Shown here piece after piece: positions 44,487 to 53,325 of a DNA stretch of 64,000 nucleotides. Under the pieces are notes generated by a model that did not search any database, was not told the DNA's origin, and was given only the letters and a program-made list of their open reading frames with translations. Source of the DNA: Paenibacillus catalpae. Lineage in GTDB: Bacteria; Bacillota; Bacilli; Paenibacillales; Paenibacillaceae. The stretch is from the NCBI RefSeq assembly GCF_900112695.1, contig NZ_FOMT01000001.1, positions 496,001 to 560,000 of the forward strand, given 5' to 3'. The first letter of the stretch is position 1; each line of letters begins with the position of its first letter. Made by a program: the position numbers and the translations under genes.

Positions 44487-45269
44487 TTGACCCGAAATAA
44501 AGTCGAGATCTGTGGAGTGGATACCGCGAAACTGCCTGTCCTGACCAATGCCGAAATGCGGGAGTTGTTCACCGCACTACAAACCCAGAATGAATGGGCA
44601 GCCAGAGAGAAATTAGTAAACGGCAATTTAAGGCTGGTTCTTAGTGTTATTCAACGGTTTAATAACAGGGGAGAGTTTGTGGACGACTTATTCCAGGTCG
44701 GCTGCATTGGACTTATGAAGGCGATCGATAATTTCGACCTTAGCCAGAATGTCAAATTTTCCACCTATGCCGTACCGATGATTATCGGTGAAATCCGCCG
44801 TTACTTGCGTGACAATAATCCGATCCGCGTATCGCGGAGTTTGAGGGATATTGCCTATAAAGCGCTGCAGGTTCGTGACAGCCTGACTAATCAAAATTCG
44901 CGTGAACCAACGATTTTTGAAATTTCCGAAGCTCTGAATGTACCAAAAGAAGATGTCGTATTTGCCCTTGATGCCATTCAAGATCCGGTCTCGTTGTTTG
45001 AGCCGATCTATCATGACGGCGGTGATCCCATCTATGTGATGGATCAGATCAGCGACGACAAGAACAAGGACGTATCGTGGATCGAAGAGATTGCACTTCG
45101 CGAGGCGATGCATAAATTGAACGACCGCGAAAAAATGATTTTATCCATGCGTTTCTTTGAAGGAAAGACGCAGATGGAAGTGGCCGATGAAATCGGCATC
45201 TCTCAGGCGCAGGTATCCCGGCTGGAGAAATCAGCGATCCAACAAATGCAAAAGCATGTAAAAACATGA
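44487..45269 (+). CDS. sigG: Late forespore sigma factor sigma-G
   Basis: A protein of 260 aa starting at TTG 44487 after GGGAGGT; this gives the conserved RNKVEICGVDTAKLPVL N-terminus. An earlier in-frame ATG at 44451 has no site. Region 2 (VNGNLRLVLSVIQRFNNRG, DLFQVGCIGLMKAIDNFD), regions 3 and 4 (GKTQMEVADEIGISQAQVSRLEK) match sigma-G over sigma-F. In B. subtilis it is read from a sigma-F promoter and kept off until engulfment. The 105-nt gap after sigE holds an ACCCCT/AGGGGT dyad, but I cannot defend a forespore promoter there. Confidence 0.97.
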   Translation: MTRNKVEICGVDTAKLPVLTNAEMRELFTALQTQNEWAAREKLVNGNLRLVLSVIQRFNNRGEFVDDLFQVGCIGLMKAIDNFDLSQNVKFSTYAVPMIIGEIRRYLRDNNPIRVSRSLRDIAYKALQVRDSLTNQNSREPTIFEISEALNVPKEDVVFALDAIQDPVSLFEPIYHDGGDPIYVMDQISDDKNKDVSWIEEIALREAMHKLNDREKMILSMRFFEGKTQMEVADEIGISQAQVSRLEKSAIQQMQKHVKT

Positions 45270-45270
45270 A

Positions 45271-45297
45271 CGGTGCCGCCAGGCACCGTTTTTTTCG
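45271..45297 (+). terminator. Terminator after sigG
   Basis: ACGGTGCC (45271-45278) pairs with GGCACCGT (45283-45290), followed by seven T residues. Confidence 0.9.
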
Positions 45298-45335
45298 TGC
45301 CCGGCATGCTGCCAAGCTTAACTTGTTTTTTTACG

Positions 45336-45370
45336 CGAATAGGACATTTTGGGCGAATTGTACATATAGA
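45336..45370 (+). promoter_or_regulatory. Possible sporulation promoter upstream of ymxH
   Basis: CATATAGA (45363-45370), with an ATTTT-containing element 13 nt upstream, weakly fits a sigma-E promoter; the same -10 would also suit sigma-G, but the GAATA at -35 is 21 nt away. Nothing else is seen between the sigG terminator and the gene. Confidence 0.22.
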
Positions 45371-45488
45371 TAAGTGAGGATGTTCATCCCGCTCAAGTGT
45401 AAACGGCAGCGTTTAGCGGGTGAAATATAAGCTCAGTATAGTGAAAAACATATACGTTCTTATATTTAAGAAAAGTGGTGATGTGCAA

Positions 45489-45767
45489 ATGAAGATATCC
45501 GATTTCCAAACGAAGGATGTCATTAATATTGTGGACGGCAAGAAGCTTGGCCAGATTAGCGATCTGGAGCTTGATCTCCGTCAAGGCCGCATTGATGCGA
45601 TCGTCATCCCCCAGTTTACAAGATTTCTCGGCATGTTCGGGAATGGCGGAACAGAAGTCGTTATCCCTTGGCGCAATATTGTGAAAATCGGCGCGGACGT
45701 TGTGCTTGTCCGGCTGGATGAGACCAAGCAGCGGCTTGAGGAAGAGGATTTGCACGCGCGCACATAA
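45489..45767 (+). CDS. ymxH: YlmC/YmxH family PRC-barrel protein
   Basis: A protein of 92 aa starting at ATG 45489 after GTGGTGATG; an in-frame ATG 69 nt upstream lacks a site. It is a single PRC-barrel fold: KISDFQTKDVINIVDGKKLG, DLELDLRQGRIDAIVIP and a VIPWRNIVKIGADVVLV end. Two such paralogues (YlmC and YmxH) exist in B. subtilis; the position after sigG suits YlmC, and the sequence does not clearly separate them. Role unknown, linked to sporulation. Confidence 0.82.
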   Translation: MKISDFQTKDVINIVDGKKLGQISDLELDLRQGRIDAIVIPQFTRFLGMFGNGGTEVVIPWRNIVKIGADVVLVRLDETKQRLEEEDLHART

Positions 45768-45800
45768 CAGGTTAAACTGCTTACAGAGGTGAGTGCCCGT

Positions 45801-46655
45801 ATGGAATCGTTTAAATCTGTACTAACGGCGAAGGGACCTTCGCTTTTTTTATTGCCAACTTGGATGGAGCAAAATGAACGGCTGACGGCCGGATTTACGG
45901 GCAGGGGCGGCGGTGTGAGCGAACAGCCTTGGGCATCGCTGAACGTTGGCCTGCATGTCGGAGATACGGATGCGGACGTTGTGCGCAACCGCGAGCTTAT
46001 AGCGGAAGCAATAGGTTGGCCCTTTGAAGCGTGGACCTGCGGTGAGCAGGTGCACGGCTGTGAGGTGTTCCAGGTTACGGAAGCGGAGCGGGGTATGGGC
46101 AGAATGTCACGCGCTTCGGCTATAGCGGATACGGATGGTCTGATGACCGATATTCCTGGTGTGTTGCTGGCATCTTTTTACGCCGATTGTGTGCCGCTTT
46201 ACTTTTATGATCCGGAGCATGAAGCGGTAGCGCTGGCTCATGCAGGCTGGAAAGGAACCGTTCAGCAGATCGCTGCCCGAACGATTGAAGCGATGGAACA
46301 GCAATATGGCACAAAGCCCGAAAAGCTTCTGTGTGCCATTGGTCCGTCGATCAGCGATTGCTGTTATGAGGTGGACAGCTTTGTCATTGACAAGCTGCAG
46401 CCGCTCGTGGAAAAGCTTGCAAAAGTTGCAGATTCCGATCCTAAATTGATGATGACATTGGTGGAAAACGGTAAAGCTATGGTAAACTTAAAACAAATTA
46501 ACCGACATATTATGCTTGAAGCAGGAATTTTGCCGATTCATATCGAATTATCCGAGTGGTGCACAGGATGCAGCACCGATCAGTTTTTCTCCCACCGGAA
46601 GGAAGGCGGCAAAACGGGCCGTATGGCCAGCTGGATCGGTATCCGGGAAAGGTGA
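45801..46655 (+). CDS. pgeF: Peptidoglycan editing factor PgeF (YlmD, laccase-domain purine hydrolase)
   Basis: A protein of 284 aa starting at ATG 45801 after AGAGGTGAG; a GTG at 45789 overlaps that site. YfiH/DUF152 fold with metal ligands in QVHG, DTDGLMTD, SFYADCVPLYFYD, HAGWKGT and IGPSISDCCYEV. Orthologues were first called laccases; they are now reported to remove mis-inserted L-Ser from the muropeptide precursor and to deaminate purine nucleosides. It is 4 nt before the ylmE start, in the ylm operon before divIVA. Confidence 0.93.
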   Translation: MESFKSVLTAKGPSLFLLPTWMEQNERLTAGFTGRGGGVSEQPWASLNVGLHVGDTDADVVRNRELIAEAIGWPFEAWTCGEQVHGCEVFQVTEAERGMGRMSRASAIADTDGLMTDIPGVLLASFYADCVPLYFYDPEHEAVALAHAGWKGTVQQIAARTIEAMEQQYGTKPEKLLCAIGPSISDCCYEVDSFVIDKLQPLVEKLAKVADSDPKLMMTLVENGKAMVNLKQINRHIMLEAGILPIHIELSEWCTGCSTDQFFSHRKEGGKTGRMASWIGIRER

Positions 46656-46659
46656 ACGA

Positions 46660-47391
46660 ATGATGACAAGTACTATTAAAACCGCATTAGCAGGAAGAAT
46701 GGAAGAAGTGGAGAACCGGATTGCAGCTGCGTGCGCGAGAAGCGGCCGCAAACGTGAAGAAGTGAATATTATCGCAGTGACGAAGTATGTGTCTTTGGAA
46801 ACAGCGGAGGCTGCTCATCAGCTGGGACTCCAGCACCTTGGTGAGAACCGCTGGCAGGATGCCAAGGAGAAATGGGAGGCCATTAGCGGCAGTGAATCGA
46901 GTGAAAACGGCGGACAAGCTGTCTGGCATTTCATCGGATCCCTGCAGACGAACAAAGTGAAAGACGTCATCGGCAAATTTACATACATTCATTCCATCGA
47001 TCGTCTGTCTTTAGCGCAGGCGATAGACAAGCGGGCTTCCCAGCTTGGCCTTACTGTTCCTTGTTTTGTCCAGGTTAACGTATCGGGTGAACAATCCAAG
47101 CACGGTCTTGAGCTTGAACAACTGCCGGCATTGTTAACAGAGCTTAAGGAATTATCATCGCTGCGTATTATCGGCCTAATGACGATGGCACCTTATGAGA
47201 CGGAAGCAGAAGAGACAAGGCCGGTATTTCGCGCTTTGCGCGAACTTAGAGATGAAATGAACGAGCGTGCAATCCTCCCGGAATCGATGACGGAATTGTC
47301 CATGGGCATGTCAGGAGATTTTGAAGTGGCAATAGAGGAAGGTGCAACCTGGATTCGATTAGGAACGATACTAATAGGAAAAGAGGGATAG
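46660..47391 (+). CDS. ylmE: YggS/YlmE family PLP homeostasis protein
   Basis: A protein of 243 aa starting at ATG 46660 (or the adjacent ATG 46663) after AAAGGTGA; the frame is open further upstream, but that part lies within pgeF. The PLP lysine is in IIAVTKYVS near residue 41; HLGENRWQDA, WHFIGSLQTNKVK and SMGMSGDFEVAIEEGATWIRLG are family motifs. It binds PLP and balances vitamin B6 and amino acid pools, with no known catalysis. Confidence 0.95.
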   Translation: MMTSTIKTALAGRMEEVENRIAAACARSGRKREEVNIIAVTKYVSLETAEAAHQLGLQHLGENRWQDAKEKWEAISGSESSENGGQAVWHFIGSLQTNKVKDVIGKFTYIHSIDRLSLAQAIDKRASQLGLTVPCFVQVNVSGEQSKHGLELEQLPALLTELKELSSLRIIGLMTMAPYETEAEETRPVFRALRELRDEMNERAILPESMTELSMGMSGDFEVAIEEGATWIRLGTILIGKEG

Positions 47392-47394
47392 AAC

Positions 47395-47856
47395 ATGAGT
47401 GTGATGAACCGATTTATGAACTTTCTTGGCCTTCAGGAGGAAGAAGAGGTTGTAGAGCGCGAAAGAGTTGCGCAGCAGCAGCCGGATGAACCGGAAGTTG
47501 AAACTTCTCCGTTCGAAGCACGTAGAAACTCCAAAGGCGGTAATAACAATATTGTGAGCATTCATACGCAAAAGAGTGTCCGCGTCGTTCTCAGCGAGCC
47601 GCGCTCTTACGATGAAGCGCAGGATATTGCCGACCATCTGCGTTCGCGCCGGGCGGTTATCGTGAATCTGCAGCGTGTGCGCACAGAATTGGCCGTAAGG
47701 ATTGTTGATTTCTTAAGCGGTACGGTATATGCGCTTAACGGCCACATTTCGAAGCTTGGGCCAAACATCTTCCTGTGCACCCCTGATTCCGTAGAAATTC
47801 AAGGCGCCATTACCGAAATGCTGGCAGAGGATATTGATTACAATAAGATGAGGTGA
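47395..47856 (+). CDS. sepF: Cell division protein SepF
   Basis: A protein of 153 aa with GAGGGATAG before ATG 47395. The N-terminal [10 protein letters not shown] is an amphipathic membrane-binding helix; a charged linker follows, then the SepF globular domain (about 60-150, with [23 protein letters not shown] and [10 protein letters not shown]). SepF bundles FtsZ and anchors it. It is in the same transcription unit as ylmE and ylmG. Confidence 0.96.
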   Translation: MSVMNRFMNFLGLQEEEEVVERERVAQQQPDEPEVETSPFEARRNSKGGNNNIVSIHTQKSVRVVLSEPRSYDEAQDIADHLRSRRAVIVNLQRVRTELAVRIVDFLSGTVYALNGHISKLGPNIFLCTPDSVEIQGAITEMLAEDIDYNKMR

Positions 47857-47863
47857 CCTTGAG

Positions 47864-48136
47864 TTGAGTGTTTATTCTTTAATTATGAACATCCAGAACA
47901 TTTACAGCTTTATGATTATCGGCTATGTGTTGTTGTCCTGGCTGCCAAATGCGCGTGAAAGCTTTATCGGAGTATGGCTGGGCAAATTGGTAGAACCGTA
48001 TCTCGGAATTTTCCGCAGATTCATTCCACCGATTGGCGGTATGCTTGATATTTCCCCGATTATTGCGATTTTTGCTTTGCGCTTTATCGCTTATGGCCTG
48101 TATGCGGTTGTCGATTTCATTCTGAACATGTTCTAA
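47864..48136 (+). CDS. ylmG: YggT/YlmG family membrane protein
   Basis: A protein of 90 aa starting at TTG 47864 after AGGTGA. Two membrane helices flank a LVEPYLGIFRRFIPPIGGMLDISPI loop (shown as separate family blocks EPYLGIFRRF and DISPI). The family is conserved next to sepF and has been linked to nucleoid and plastid organisation and to ion homeostasis. Function is not settled. Confidence 0.92.
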   Translation: MSVYSLIMNIQNIYSFMIIGYVLLSWLPNARESFIGVWLGKLVEPYLGIFRRFIPPIGGMLDISPIIAIFALRFIAYGLYAVVDFILNMF

Positions 48137-48149
48137 GGAAGGACAGCTT

Positions 48150-48929
48150 ATGAAGCCAACAGTATACGAACATTTCCATCCGGATGAGAAACCATTTGTC
48201 GACCGGGCGATGGAGTGGGTAGAACGGTCCGCGCAGCTGCATCAGCTGAAGCGGACCGATTTTTTAGATCCGAGGCAGGCGCAAATCCTGGAGATGCTGG
48301 CCAACCGGAATCCGGATGTCCAGCTGCGGCTTGCCGGCGGTTATCCGGAGGCAGAACGCTGCAGAGCCATTATAGGCCCGGAATACCGTTATTTGGACGA
48401 TGAACCAGTCGGATTATCAGTCCTCGCCGTAAACGGCGGAGGCACTCATCTGGAGCTTGATCACGGCGATTACCTGGGCGCATTGCTCGGTCTCGGCGTC
48501 AAACGTGATCGAATTGGAGATATTCATGTCCATGAGGACTATTCGCATATAATTGTTTTGGACGAAATTGCCGATTACTTAAATGTACACTTAAGACAGG
48601 TGCATCGTGCGAGCGTACTTACGGAAATAATCCCCATCACTGAGCTTAAGCCCGTTGTACCTGCCCTTCAAGAAATGTCCTTCACTGTCGCCTCGATGCG
48701 GCTTGATGTTATCGCTAGTGACGTCTACCGGATCAGCCGCACCAAGATCGTAGATCCAATCCGTGCAGGCAGATGCAGAGTGAACTGGAAGACAGCCGAG
48801 AATCCGTCCGAGCAACTCAAAATGGGAGACGTTGTCTCCTTTAAAGGCCTTGGCCGATTTAAAGTGCTGGAAATTGATGGCATGACAAAAAAGGGAAGAA
48901 TTCGCGTCAAGGTTGGTAAATTTATTTGA
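48150..48929 (+). CDS. ylmH: YlmH, S4-domain RNA-binding protein
   Basis: A protein of 259 aa with AAGGAAGG before ATG 48150. The N-terminal half carries a YlmH-specific domain (KPFVDRAMEWVER, FLDPRQAQI, DYLGALLGLGVKRDRIGDI); the S4 RNA-binding domain lies at about 181-240 (RLDVIASDVYRISRTK, GDVVSFKGLGRFKV). B. subtilis YlmH has recently been tied to rescue of stalled ribosomes, resembling RqcH/RqcP function. The next gene, divIVA, is 101 nt away across a structured spacer. Confidence 0.93.
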   Translation: MKPTVYEHFHPDEKPFVDRAMEWVERSAQLHQLKRTDFLDPRQAQILEMLANRNPDVQLRLAGGYPEAERCRAIIGPEYRYLDDEPVGLSVLAVNGGGTHLELDHGDYLGALLGLGVKRDRIGDIHVHEDYSHIIVLDEIADYLNVHLRQVHRASVLTEIIPITELKPVVPALQEMSFTVASMRLDVIASDVYRISRTKIVDPIRAGRCRVNWKTAENPSEQLKMGDVVSFKGLGRFKVLEIDGMTKKGRIRVKVGKFI

Positions 48930-48980
48930 TTCGTTGCAGGATTTTGGAAACAACTGTCGAAATCCAAACCAACAACGAAT
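48929..48980 (+). repeat. Nested inverted repeat between ylmH and divIVA
   Basis: ATTCGTTG (48929-48936) pairs with CAACGAAT (48973-48980), enclosing GGATTT (48939-48944) and AAATCC (48960-48965). No T-run follows, so it is not a standard terminator. A TGTCGAA string (48955-48961) in the loop matches the Spo0A box. Confidence 0.5.
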
Positions 48981-49030
48981 AATTCCGAGTACATCCGCGA
49001 ATGCGGCAAATACGTTGAGGAGGTGCGCCA

Positions 49031-49561
49031 ATGCCGTTGACGCCATTGGACATACATAACAAGGAATTTGGACGAAGATTACGCGGGTACGACGAGGATG
49101 AAGTGAATGAGTTCCTCGATCAGGTGATCAAGGATTACGAATCGATTATTCGCGAGAACAAAGAGCTGCAGAATCAGATTCTGGGTCTTCAAGAAAGATT
49201 GAATCATTTCTCGAACATCGAAGAGACCTTAAGCAAGACCATTATCGTAGCCCAAGAGGCTGCTGATGAAGTGCGCAATAATGCGAAGAAGGAAGCCCAG
49301 TTGATTATCAAAGAGTCGGAGAAAAACGCAGACCGCATTATTAACGAATCACTTTCCAAATCTCGTAAAGTATCGCTTGAGGTGGAAGAGCTCAAGAAAC
49401 AAGCTTCGATCTATCGTGCTCGTTTCCGTACGCTCGTGGAAGCTCAGCTTGAGCTGCTTGGTCAAGAGGGCTGGGATTCGCTCAATGCCGAAAGCTCGCA
49501 AATTTCTCACACTTCGTCAACCGTTACCCATCTGACAGCTGAGCAATTACAGCGCGGATAG
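49031..49561 (+). CDS. divIVA: Division-site/polar scaffold protein DivIVA
   Basis: A protein of 176 aa with GAGGAGGTG before ATG 49031. The conserved N-terminal membrane-binding domain ([26 protein letters not shown], blocks LTPLDI and [12 protein letters not shown]) is followed by long coiled coils (about 35-60 and 70-150). DivIVA senses negatively curved membrane at septa and poles and recruits division and sporulation proteins. It ends the ylm operon. Confidence 0.96.
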   Translation: MPLTPLDIHNKEFGRRLRGYDEDEVNEFLDQVIKDYESIIRENKELQNQILGLQERLNHFSNIEETLSKTIIVAQEAADEVRNNAKKEAQLIIKESEKNADRIINESLSKSRKVSLEVEELKKQASIYRARFRTLVEAQLELLGQEGWDSLNAESSQISHTSSTVTHLTAEQLQRG

Positions 49562-49572
49562 GCATTTGTCAT

Positions 49573-49601
49573 TTGACAACCGCTCGGCGATGAGCTATAA
49601 A
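49573..49601 (+). promoter_or_regulatory. Sigma-A promoter of ileS
   Basis: TTGACA (49573-49578) and TATAAA (49596-49601) are exactly 17 nt apart, just upstream of the T-box leader. Confidence 0.82.
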
Positions 49602-49619
49602 TAGAATTAATTGCATGAT

Positions 49620-49934
49620 AGTTGATTCAAACTTCATTGACGAGAACGAGTACGTATCCAAGTTCGTTCACCAGAGAGCCGTCGATTGCTGAGAGGCGGC
49701 GTTCGAACCGATTCGGAAAATCATCTCCGAGAAGCAGCGCTGAACATGGGATCCTTATGGATCGCATTAATAAGGGCTGACGGTTTGTCCCCCGTTACAG
49801 GGACCGCGAATTTCAGTAATTCGCGCCAAGGTGCCGCGAGTCCGTTGATTAAAGTCAACGCTGACTAACGGAACAAGGGTGGTAACGCGAGCGATGCCTC
49901 GTCCCTTTTACAGGGACGGGGCTTTTCTGTTTTT
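49620..49934 (+). promoter_or_regulatory. Isoleucine T-box leader with terminator
   Basis: The T-box core AAGGGTGGTAACGCG lies at 49875-49889. The terminator stem GCCTCGTCCC/GGGACGGGGC (49896-49923, one G-T pair) is followed by TTTTCTGTTTTT. Stem I has an AGAGAGCC element near 49672 and a probable isoleucine specifier ATC at 49720-49722. Uncharged tRNA-Ile would stabilise the antiterminator and turn ileS on. Confidence 0.92.
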
Positions 49935-49940
49935 AAGCTA

Positions 49941-50070
49941 ATGCTTACGAAGCAAGAATCATCACGAACAGCCTGAAACGGCTGTTAAGGTTCTAATTCT
50001 TTAAAGCTAATGCTTACGAAGTAAGAATCATCACGAACAGCCTGAAACGGCTGTTAAGGTTCTAATTCTT
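49941..50070 (+). repeat. Two tandem core-plus-hairpin leader elements between the T-box and ileS
   Basis: Units start at 49941 and 50010, 69 nt apart. Unit 1 has ATGCTTACGAAGCAAG and unit 2 ATGCTTACGAAGTAAG, which is itself a CTTAC-GAA-GTAAG dyad. The hairpin AACAGCC-TGAAAC-GGCTGTT lies inside an outer AAGAAT/ATTCTT pair. Unit 2 runs into TTTCAGGAGGT, the ileS ribosome site. Both lie downstream of the T-box terminator, so only antiterminated transcripts carry them. Confidence 0.88.
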
Positions 50071-50088
50071 TTCAGGAGGTAATGAAAA

Positions 50089-53000
50089 ATGCAACGTGTA
50101 GACGTCAAGGAAAAAGCAAGAGCCCGGGATATGCGCATTCTGAAGCAATGGGCGGAGAATGATACGTTCAAGAAATCGATCGAGAACCGCGCGGGCAAAC
50201 CAAACTATGTATTTTATGAAGGTCCTCCGACCGCAAACGGTGCGCCGCATATCGGTCACGTGCTGGGCCGCGTAATCAAGGACTTTATCGGCCGTTACAA
50301 AACAATGTCCGGCTACCGCGTCGTACGTAAAGCCGGCTGGGATACTCACGGTCTTCCAGTTGAGCTTGGCGTAGAGAAGCAGCTTGGCATCTCAGGCAAG
50401 CAAGAGATCGAGAAGTATGGCGTAGAGGAATTCATCAAGAAATGCAAAGACAGCGTATTCGTCTATGAGAAGCAGTGGCGTGAGCTGACTGAAGCGATCG
50501 CTTATTGGACGGATCTCGATAACCCGTACATCACGCTCAAAAATGAGTACATCGAGAGCGTATGGCACATCCTTTCGACGATCCACAGCAAAGGCCTGCT
50601 CTATCGCGGACACCGCGTAAGCCCATACTGCCCTTGCTGCCAAACGACACTCAGCTCGCATGAAGTAGCGCAAGGCTATGAAGACGTGAAGGATTTGTCC
50701 GCTACGGTCAAATTCAAGCTGAGCAACGGCGAATCGATCCTCGCTTGGACGACAACGCCTTGGACTCTGCCTGCGAACGTTGCGCTGGCGGTAAATCCGG
50801 AGCTGGATTACATCCGTGCTTCCAAAGACGGCGAAGTATATATCGTCGCTCAAAACCTGGCAGAGAGCGTGCTGAAAGAAGGCTATGAAACTCTGTCGAC
50901 GGTGAAAGGCGCCGAGCTTGTTGGACTTTCTTACGAGCCTCCTTTCCGCTATGTACCTGTGGAACATGGTCATGTTGTCATCCCTGGCGATTTCGTCAGC
51001 GATACAAGCGGCACGGGTATCGTTCATATCGCGCCTGCACACGGTGAAGACGACTATAAAGTTTCCCGTCAGAACGGCATCAGCATGCTGAGCGTTGTAA
51101 ATAACGCGGGCCGTTATGTGGACGAAGTAACCGATCTTGCCGGCCGTTTCGTAAAAGACTGCGACGTGGATATTGTCAAAATGCTTAGCGAACGCGGCCT
51201 GCTCTTCTCCAAGGAGCGTTACGAGCACAGCTACCCGTTCTGCTGGCGTTGTAAATCGCCGCTGCTGTACTATGCTACAGAAAGCTGGTTCATTGAGACA
51301 ACAAAAGTGAAAGAACAACTGATTGCGAACAACAGCACGGTGGATTGGTACCCTGGCCATATTCGCGAAGGACGCTTCGGCAAGTTCCTGGAGGACCTGG
51401 TTGACTGGAATATCAGCCGTAACCGTTATTGGGGAACGCCGCTTAACGTATGGATTTGCGAGGCAACGGGTAAAGAATATGCACCAAGCAGTATTGCTGA
51501 CCTGCGTGAACGCGCCGTAGATTTCGTGCCTGAGGATATCGAGCTTCACAAGCCGTATGTCGACGAGATCAAGCTGAAGTCGCCGTTCCAGGAAGGCGCA
51601 GTAATGACACGTACATCGGAAGTTATCGATGTATGGTTCGACAGCGGCTCGATGCCATTCGCCCAGCAGCATCATCCGTTCGAGAATGCGGAAGAGTTTG
51701 CCGATCAGTATCCGGCTGACATGATCTGCGAAGGAATTGACCAGACGCGCGGCTGGTTCTTCAGCTTGCTGGCGGTGTCCACGCTGTACAACGGAAAAGC
51801 GCCTTACAAGGCCGTTATTTCAACAGGCCATATCCTCGATGAGAACGGGCAAAAGATGTCCAAATCGAAAGGCAACGTTATCGATCCTTGGGAAATCATC
51901 AACGAGTATGGTACGGATGCCTTCCGTTGGGCCCTGCTAGCGGACAGCGCGCCTTGGAACAGCAAACGGTTCTCGCGCGGTATCGTAGGCGAAGCCAAAT
52001 CGAAGGTCATCGACACCATTGTGAACACTCATGCATTCTACGCTTTGTATGCTTCGATTGACGGCTTTAACGCGGCTGATCATCCGGAGCGTCCATCCGC
52101 GAGCAAGCTGGACCGCTGGATCGTATCCCGACTGAACAGCCTGATCAAGAACGTTGTGAAGGGACTGGAAGTGAATGACTTCCTGAATCCTGCAAAATCG
52201 ATCGAAATCTTCGTGGATGAGCTGAGCAACTGGTACATCCGCCGTTCGCGTGACCGTTTCTGGGGAAGCGGCCTGACCGAGGATAAAGTCGCGGCTTACC
52301 AAACCCTGCGTCATGTGCTGCTGACTCTTTCCCGCGTTATTGCTCCATACGCTCCTCTGCTTGCAGAAGACGTATACGGCAACCTGGGCGGCGAATCAAG
52401 CGTTCATCTGGCGGATTACCCGGCAGCGGACGAAGCAGCTATTGATGAGACGCTGGAGCGCGACATGGACAGCGCGAAGCAAATCGTAGAGCTTGCCCGC
52501 AACGTTCGGAACGAAACGGGAATCAAGACGCGTCAGCCATTGTCTGAGCTGATCGTATCGCTTGACCGTGATTTTGCTGTAGCAGAGTATGAGGATATTA
52601 TCAAAGACGAGATTAACGTGAAGACGATTGTGGTTCAGAACAGCGACAGCGGTTTTGTTGATTTTTCTCTGAAGCTCAACCTGAAAGTGGCGGGCAAGAA
52701 ATACGGTAAGCATGTAGGTCCTATCCAAGCATATCTGAAAGGAATGGCCGCGGAAGCTACTCGCGAGGCCGTTACTTCTGGAAGCCTTGTATTCACTTCG
52801 GCAGAAGGCGAAGCGATCACCGTAACAACGGAAGAGCTGCTTGTCGAGAAACAAGCTAAATCCGGTTTTGCTTCTGCTTCGGCCAGCGGTGTTACAGTTG
52901 CGCTTAACACAGATATTACGCCAGAGCTCGAGCAGGAAGGTTGGGTGCGTGAAGTCATTCGTGCGGTTCAGGACACTCGTAAGAAGCTTGACCTTCCAAT

Positions 53001-53178
53001 CGAGAAACGGATTGATCTGGCACTTGATGTTGACGCGGAACTTCAAGCAGCACTTCAAGCGTTCAGCAATGTACTGAATGACAATGTCTTGTTAAACAGT
53101 GTGTCGTATGAATCGGCAGAAGGTATGGAACGCGTGCAGCTTGGCGACAAAGAAATCGGCATTCTTGTCCGCGGGTAG
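50089..53178 (+). CDS. ileS: Isoleucyl-tRNA synthetase, type 2 (eukaryote-like)
   Basis: A protein of 1029 aa with AGGAGGT before ATG 50089. Class I signatures are PPTANGAPHIGHVLGR (HIGH at 54-57) and KMSKS at 589-593; the CP1 editing domain (SDTSGTGIVHIAPAHGEDDY) is present. Length, the PPTANG-type HIGH context and the PYCPCCQTTLSSHEVAQGY block are those of the long IleRS2 class, not the roughly 920-aa IleRS1 of B. subtilis with its C-terminal zinc finger. IleRS2 enzymes are generally insensitive to mupirocin. No second ileS is visible here. Confidence 0.95.
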   Translation: MQRVDVKEKARARDMRILKQWAENDTFKKSIENRAGKPNYVFYEGPPTANGAPHIGHVLGRVIKDFIGRYKTMSGYRVVRKAGWDTHGLPVELGVEKQLGISGKQEIEKYGVEEFIKKCKDSVFVYEKQWRELTEAIAYWTDLDNPYITLKNEYIESVWHILSTIHSKGLLYRGHRVSPYCPCCQTTLSSHEVAQGYEDVKDLSATVKFKLSNGESILAWTTTPWTLPANVALAVNPELDYIRASKDGEVYIVAQNLAESVLKEGYETLSTVKGAELVGLSYEPPFRYVPVEHGHVVIPGDFVSDTSGTGIVHIAPAHGEDDYKVSRQNGISMLSVVNNAGRYVDEVTDLAGRFVKDCDVDIVKMLSERGLLFSKERYEHSYPFCWRCKSPLLYYATESWFIETTKVKEQLIANNSTVDWYPGHIREGRFGKFLEDLVDWNISRNRYWGTPLNVWICEATGKEYAPSSIADLRERAVDFVPEDIELHKPYVDEIKLKSPFQEGAVMTRTSEVIDVWFDSGSMPFAQQHHPFENAEEFADQYPADMICEGIDQTRGWFFSLLAVSTLYNGKAPYKAVISTGHILDENGQKMSKSKGNVIDPWEIINEYGTDAFRWALLADSAPWNSKRFSRGIVGEAKSKVIDTIVNTHAFYALYASIDGFNAADHPERPSASKLDRWIVSRLNSLIKNVVKGLEVNDFLNPAKSIEIFVDELSNWYIRRSRDRFWGSGLTEDKVAAYQTLRHVLLTLSRVIAPYAPLLAEDVYGNLGGESSVHLADYPAADEAAIDETLERDMDSAKQIVELARNVRNETGIKTRQPLSELIVSLDRDFAVAEYEDIIKDEINVKTIVVQNSDSGFVDFSLKLNLKVAGKKYGKHVGPIQAYLKGMAAEATREAVTSGSLVFTSAEGEAITVTTEELLVEKQAKSGFASASASGVTVALNTDITPELEQEGWVREVIRAVQDTRKKLDLPIEKRIDLALDVDAELQAALQAFSNVLNDNVLLNSVSYESAEGMERVQLGDKEIGILVRG

Positions 53179-53236
53179 GCATATCGACACGACGGTTCGG
53201 GATATAGTATAAGGAGCATGGCCACACAAAAAGAGT

Positions 53237-53260
53237 GCCTTAACATAAGGCTCCTTTTTC
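53237..53260 (+). terminator. Terminator after ileS
   Basis: GCCTTA-ACA-TAAGGC is followed by TCCTTTTTCC, and lies within a larger AAGGAGC/GCTCCTT pairing. Confidence 0.7.
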
Positions 53261-53325
53261 CTTATAGCAAGCGGATGGATCCTAATCGGTTCCGACCGTT
53301 GACGCTTTGCAAAGGGGGACGCCAC

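Noticed and set aside
45782..45800. CTGCTTACAGAGGTGA before pgeF as a leader core
   Set aside because: Resembles the core but contains the pgeF ribosome site itself and has no hairpin.
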